Source: Toxonevra muliebris (lineage: Eukaryota > Arthropoda > Insecta > Diptera > Pallopteridae). Taken from it: 64,000 nt of DNA. Position 1 is the stretch's first letter, and every line of letters starts with the position of its first letter. This document shows, piece by piece, positions 61,951 to 64,000 of the stretch. Below the pieces are notes generated by a model, which made no database searches, was not told the origin of the DNA, and was given only the letters and a program-made list of their open reading frames with translations. A program made the translations under genes and the position numbers. The stretch lies in NCBI GenBank assembly GCA_963691655.1, contig OY829328.1:84324400-84388399 (forward strand), written 5' to 3'.

Positions 61951-63010
61951 ACAAATTTTATCGCACGAAAACAGAAACAATTTTGAAATGTTATTTAAAT
62001 TTCCGTTCCGTAAAAACGTTTTATCCTGTCCTAAATGCAAATATCGTTGATTGAGTTCTAAAATTTATTATCGCATGAAAATAAAGTTAATGCAAATGCA
62101 TAAAGATGTCTGTGAAAATATTTTTTACTTCCAAAAAGTTTTTAATTTTTTTTTTAAAAAATTCCTTTAGAAGACAGGTTAAAGAGGGCTTAATGAATTA
62201 TTGATCCAATATCTCTTAAAATTTCTTCATGTGTCTTTAAAAAATTTCTTTGCCAGGGAAATTAAAAAAACAATCAGCTCCAACAAATTAATTAATTAAT
62301 ATCTCTTTTGTAGAGAGTTTTTATTTCAGATTTGCTGAAATTTCAAACTTCAACTCGATAAATTTTTATCTATGCAAAAGCACTTGAATTACAAATTTTT
62401 TCACACAGATTTTTTATTTTTTCCCTTTATTTATCTACTTAAAGTAAAGTCTTAGTGAATGTTTTATATCTATTAAAATATCAATTATGCTTTGCTTTTC
62501 TCTTAAGGTTAGCTTAGTAATATCGAGGCAAAGTCAGAAATATTCTTGTTATACTTACTGAAAAATTTTCATAATTTTTATATGAATTTATTAAAATAAG
62601 AAACAAATATCGCATGGCATATAAAGCTTTGTTCCTTATATCATGTAAAAAAATTATCATCAAAATGAGAGCACAATCAATTTTTCATGAGCACCAAATG
62701 ATTTTTAATGATTAAAACAAAATTTATAGCATTTAAAAAATATTTAGCACAGGCTAAATATTTTAAAAACTCAAAAATTCTCTTTTATACTAATAGCTAA
62801 TGAATTTTTTATGATTTTTCATTAATTTTCATAGATTATAAAAAATTATCGCATGGCATAAAAATTTTATAGCATGCGATAAATATTGCAAAAGCTTAAA
62901 AATTAGCTTTTTACTCTTACTAAATTAGTTTTTTTTTAAGATTTTTATAAATTTTGCATTATATAGAAAAATTTATAGCATGCGATTAAATTTCTTTCAT
63001 GCTAGAAATT
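61950..63010. repeat. TATCGCATG / ATAGCATGCGAT motif cluster 3
   Basis: Variants occur near 61958 (TATCGCACGA), 62069 (TATCGCATGA), 62609 (TATCGCATGG), 62847 (TATCGCATGG), 62869-62880 (ATAGCATGCGAT) and 62975-62986 (ATAGCATGCGAT). The last two are 106 bp apart and both follow AATTTT or AATTT. It is the same family as the clusters at 54.6 and 59.5 kb. Confidence 0.5.
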
Positions 63011-64000
63011 TAGAAAAAGTTTTCTTTTTCCATAAAACAAACGTTTACGATTCCAATTTATTTAAGTTGTTATTTCTAAGTACATTGTTCATACCAATAA
63101 ATTAGCAATCAATTTCAATCAAAGGTCACAAATCAATTGTACCTACTCTTAAAAAAATGCTTCTACGAACTACGACGACTATGTTTACATATATAAGTGT
63201 TTGTGTTTGTATGTGCATATTTTGCTATGCATATGTGTTCTGTGTTTATGAAAATCAAATTTTCCAAACGATCACAAAATTACCAATAACTGCATAAAAA
63301 TTGCCAACAATTCATCAAACACACAATTGAAGCTAACAAATTGGCTAACAAAGTTGTTTTCTTCTTTTTTGTTTGTTTTTGCTTTTTGTTTGTTCGTTTG
63401 TTCATTTGTTTGTTTGTGACTTCTTTATGGTCCTTTTTTTCTGTGCTGCCAATTACAAGAACAACAACTATAGCAACGATAATTCAATTGTCAACATGAT
63501 GTGCAACATGCTATATGTGTATTTATGTATGTATGTATATGAAAGTGAGTGAGGGGTTATGCTAGCATCATATTTATAGCACGATAGTTTGATCATACAT
63601 GGTCGACATCATCATCATCGTCATCATTGGTCACAGGCGTCTCACGATTGTTAGAGTCGTGCATGTTTTTGCTGTCGCTGGCTGTTGTAGTTGGTGCTAA
63701 TGTTGAAGAAAGGTTGTTTGACTATAGAACGAACACACACACACACACACACATAAAACTGATTTTGGCTGACTTTACTGACTGACAATAGAGCAAGCAG
63801 TTAAACAGAAGCAAGCACAGAAAACAAACTTTTTGCTTGACATACAAAAAAAAAAAAAAAAAAAATGAGGAAAAGAAAAAGAATTCATCTCAAAAAAGAA
63901 AAAAAGAAATTGTAATAATATAACAACTTTATCGATTTGCTCAACGAGGCTCGTTATTAGATTCTTTATTGGCCACACATGCTACATGCACACAGAGTAC
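63010..64000. other. Non-coding stretch, right edge, with weak exon candidate
   Basis: The stretch holds GTTTGTTTGT repeats near 63370-63415, GTATGTATGTAT near 63526, (AC)n at 63733-63752 and poly-A at 63846-63864. The more balanced block at 63593-63721 has a - strand frame that could be a terminal exon (see findings). Confidence 0.5.
63593..63721 (-). CDS. Candidate 42-codon terminal exon, unknown protein
   Basis: On the - strand an acceptor-like signal (a TG-rich tract, then TTCGTTCTATAG) ends at 63722, and the next 129 nt are open to a TGA at 63593-63595. The peptide is hydrophilic: Ser/Thr/Ala-rich at first, then ETPVTNDDDDDDVDHV at the C-terminus. Base composition is clearly less AT-rich than the flanks. 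No family is recognised. The aspartate run comes from a GAT triplet repeat, and a + strand frame is open over the same bases, so chance is likely. No upstream exon was found within the remaining 280 bp. Confidence 0.15.
   Translation of the reverse strand, partial: SNNLSSTLAPTTTASDSKNMHDSNNRETPVTNDDDDDDVDHV

Overview
The window looks like nuclear DNA from an insect, most probably a higher (schizophoran) fly. It is strongly AT-rich and has abundant (CA)n, (CT)n, (GATA)n and CAA/TTG simple repeats. Reading frames longer than about 60 codons are almost all translations of low-complexity DNA, and the mobile elements are of animal type: two non-LTR retrotransposon relics, a tRNA-derived SINE, and hAT-like and piggyBac-like non-autonomous DNA elements. 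The species cannot be fixed from the sequence alone. No bacterial features, no rRNA, no free-standing tRNA gene and no recognisable host protein were found. The window is best read as the inside of a very long intron or a gene-poor intergenic region.

Layout. At 0.28-0.37 kb there is an acceptor-donor arrangement on the + strand that resembles a recursive splice site. At 1.6-12 kb there are several degenerate local arrays (2.3, 4.4, 4.95, 6.7 and 9.2-10.3 kb). At 12.4-13.0 kb is the first cluster of a motif near GAAATTTGGCAACATTGC, which recurs at 21.6-22.2, 25.5 and 27.5-29.1 kb. At 14.85-15.36 kb is a piggyBac-type MITE, followed within about 70 bp by a 1.4-kb minisatellite with a 14-bp unit. 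At 18.4 and 23.9 kb are two arrays sharing the core TTCGGAGTA. At 28.48-28.79 kb is a SINE with a perfect 12-bp target-site duplication. At 31.02-31.88 kb is a 5'-truncated, frameshifted RNase H-bearing LINE on the - strand. At 36.57-37.12 kb is a tandem pair of 270-280 bp units. At 38.1 kb is a second + strand acceptor-donor arrangement. At 41.3-43.9 kb is a decayed LINE reverse transcriptase split by a 1038-bp hAT-like element with an 8-bp target duplication. At 46.7 kb is a 147-bp tandem duplication. At 47.1-48.1 and 51.3-52.3 kb are two related copies of a repeat rich in the phrase AAGATCTCG; the first is interrupted by a chimeric SINE copy. At 54.6-63 kb are a CCTATAAAAATTATAGC array and scattered palindromes built on TCGCATGCGA. 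At 63.6 kb is a weak - strand candidate terminal exon.

Function. No pathway can be assembled. The well-supported content is the mobile elements, each dated relative to its host by target duplications, and an unusual density of independent local repeat families, several with spacing near 100-165 bp. The most provocative functional hypothesis is that the two matching acceptor-donor structures 38 kb apart are recursive-splicing ratchet points with their downstream 'RS-exon' donors, which would make this window part of one giant + strand intron.
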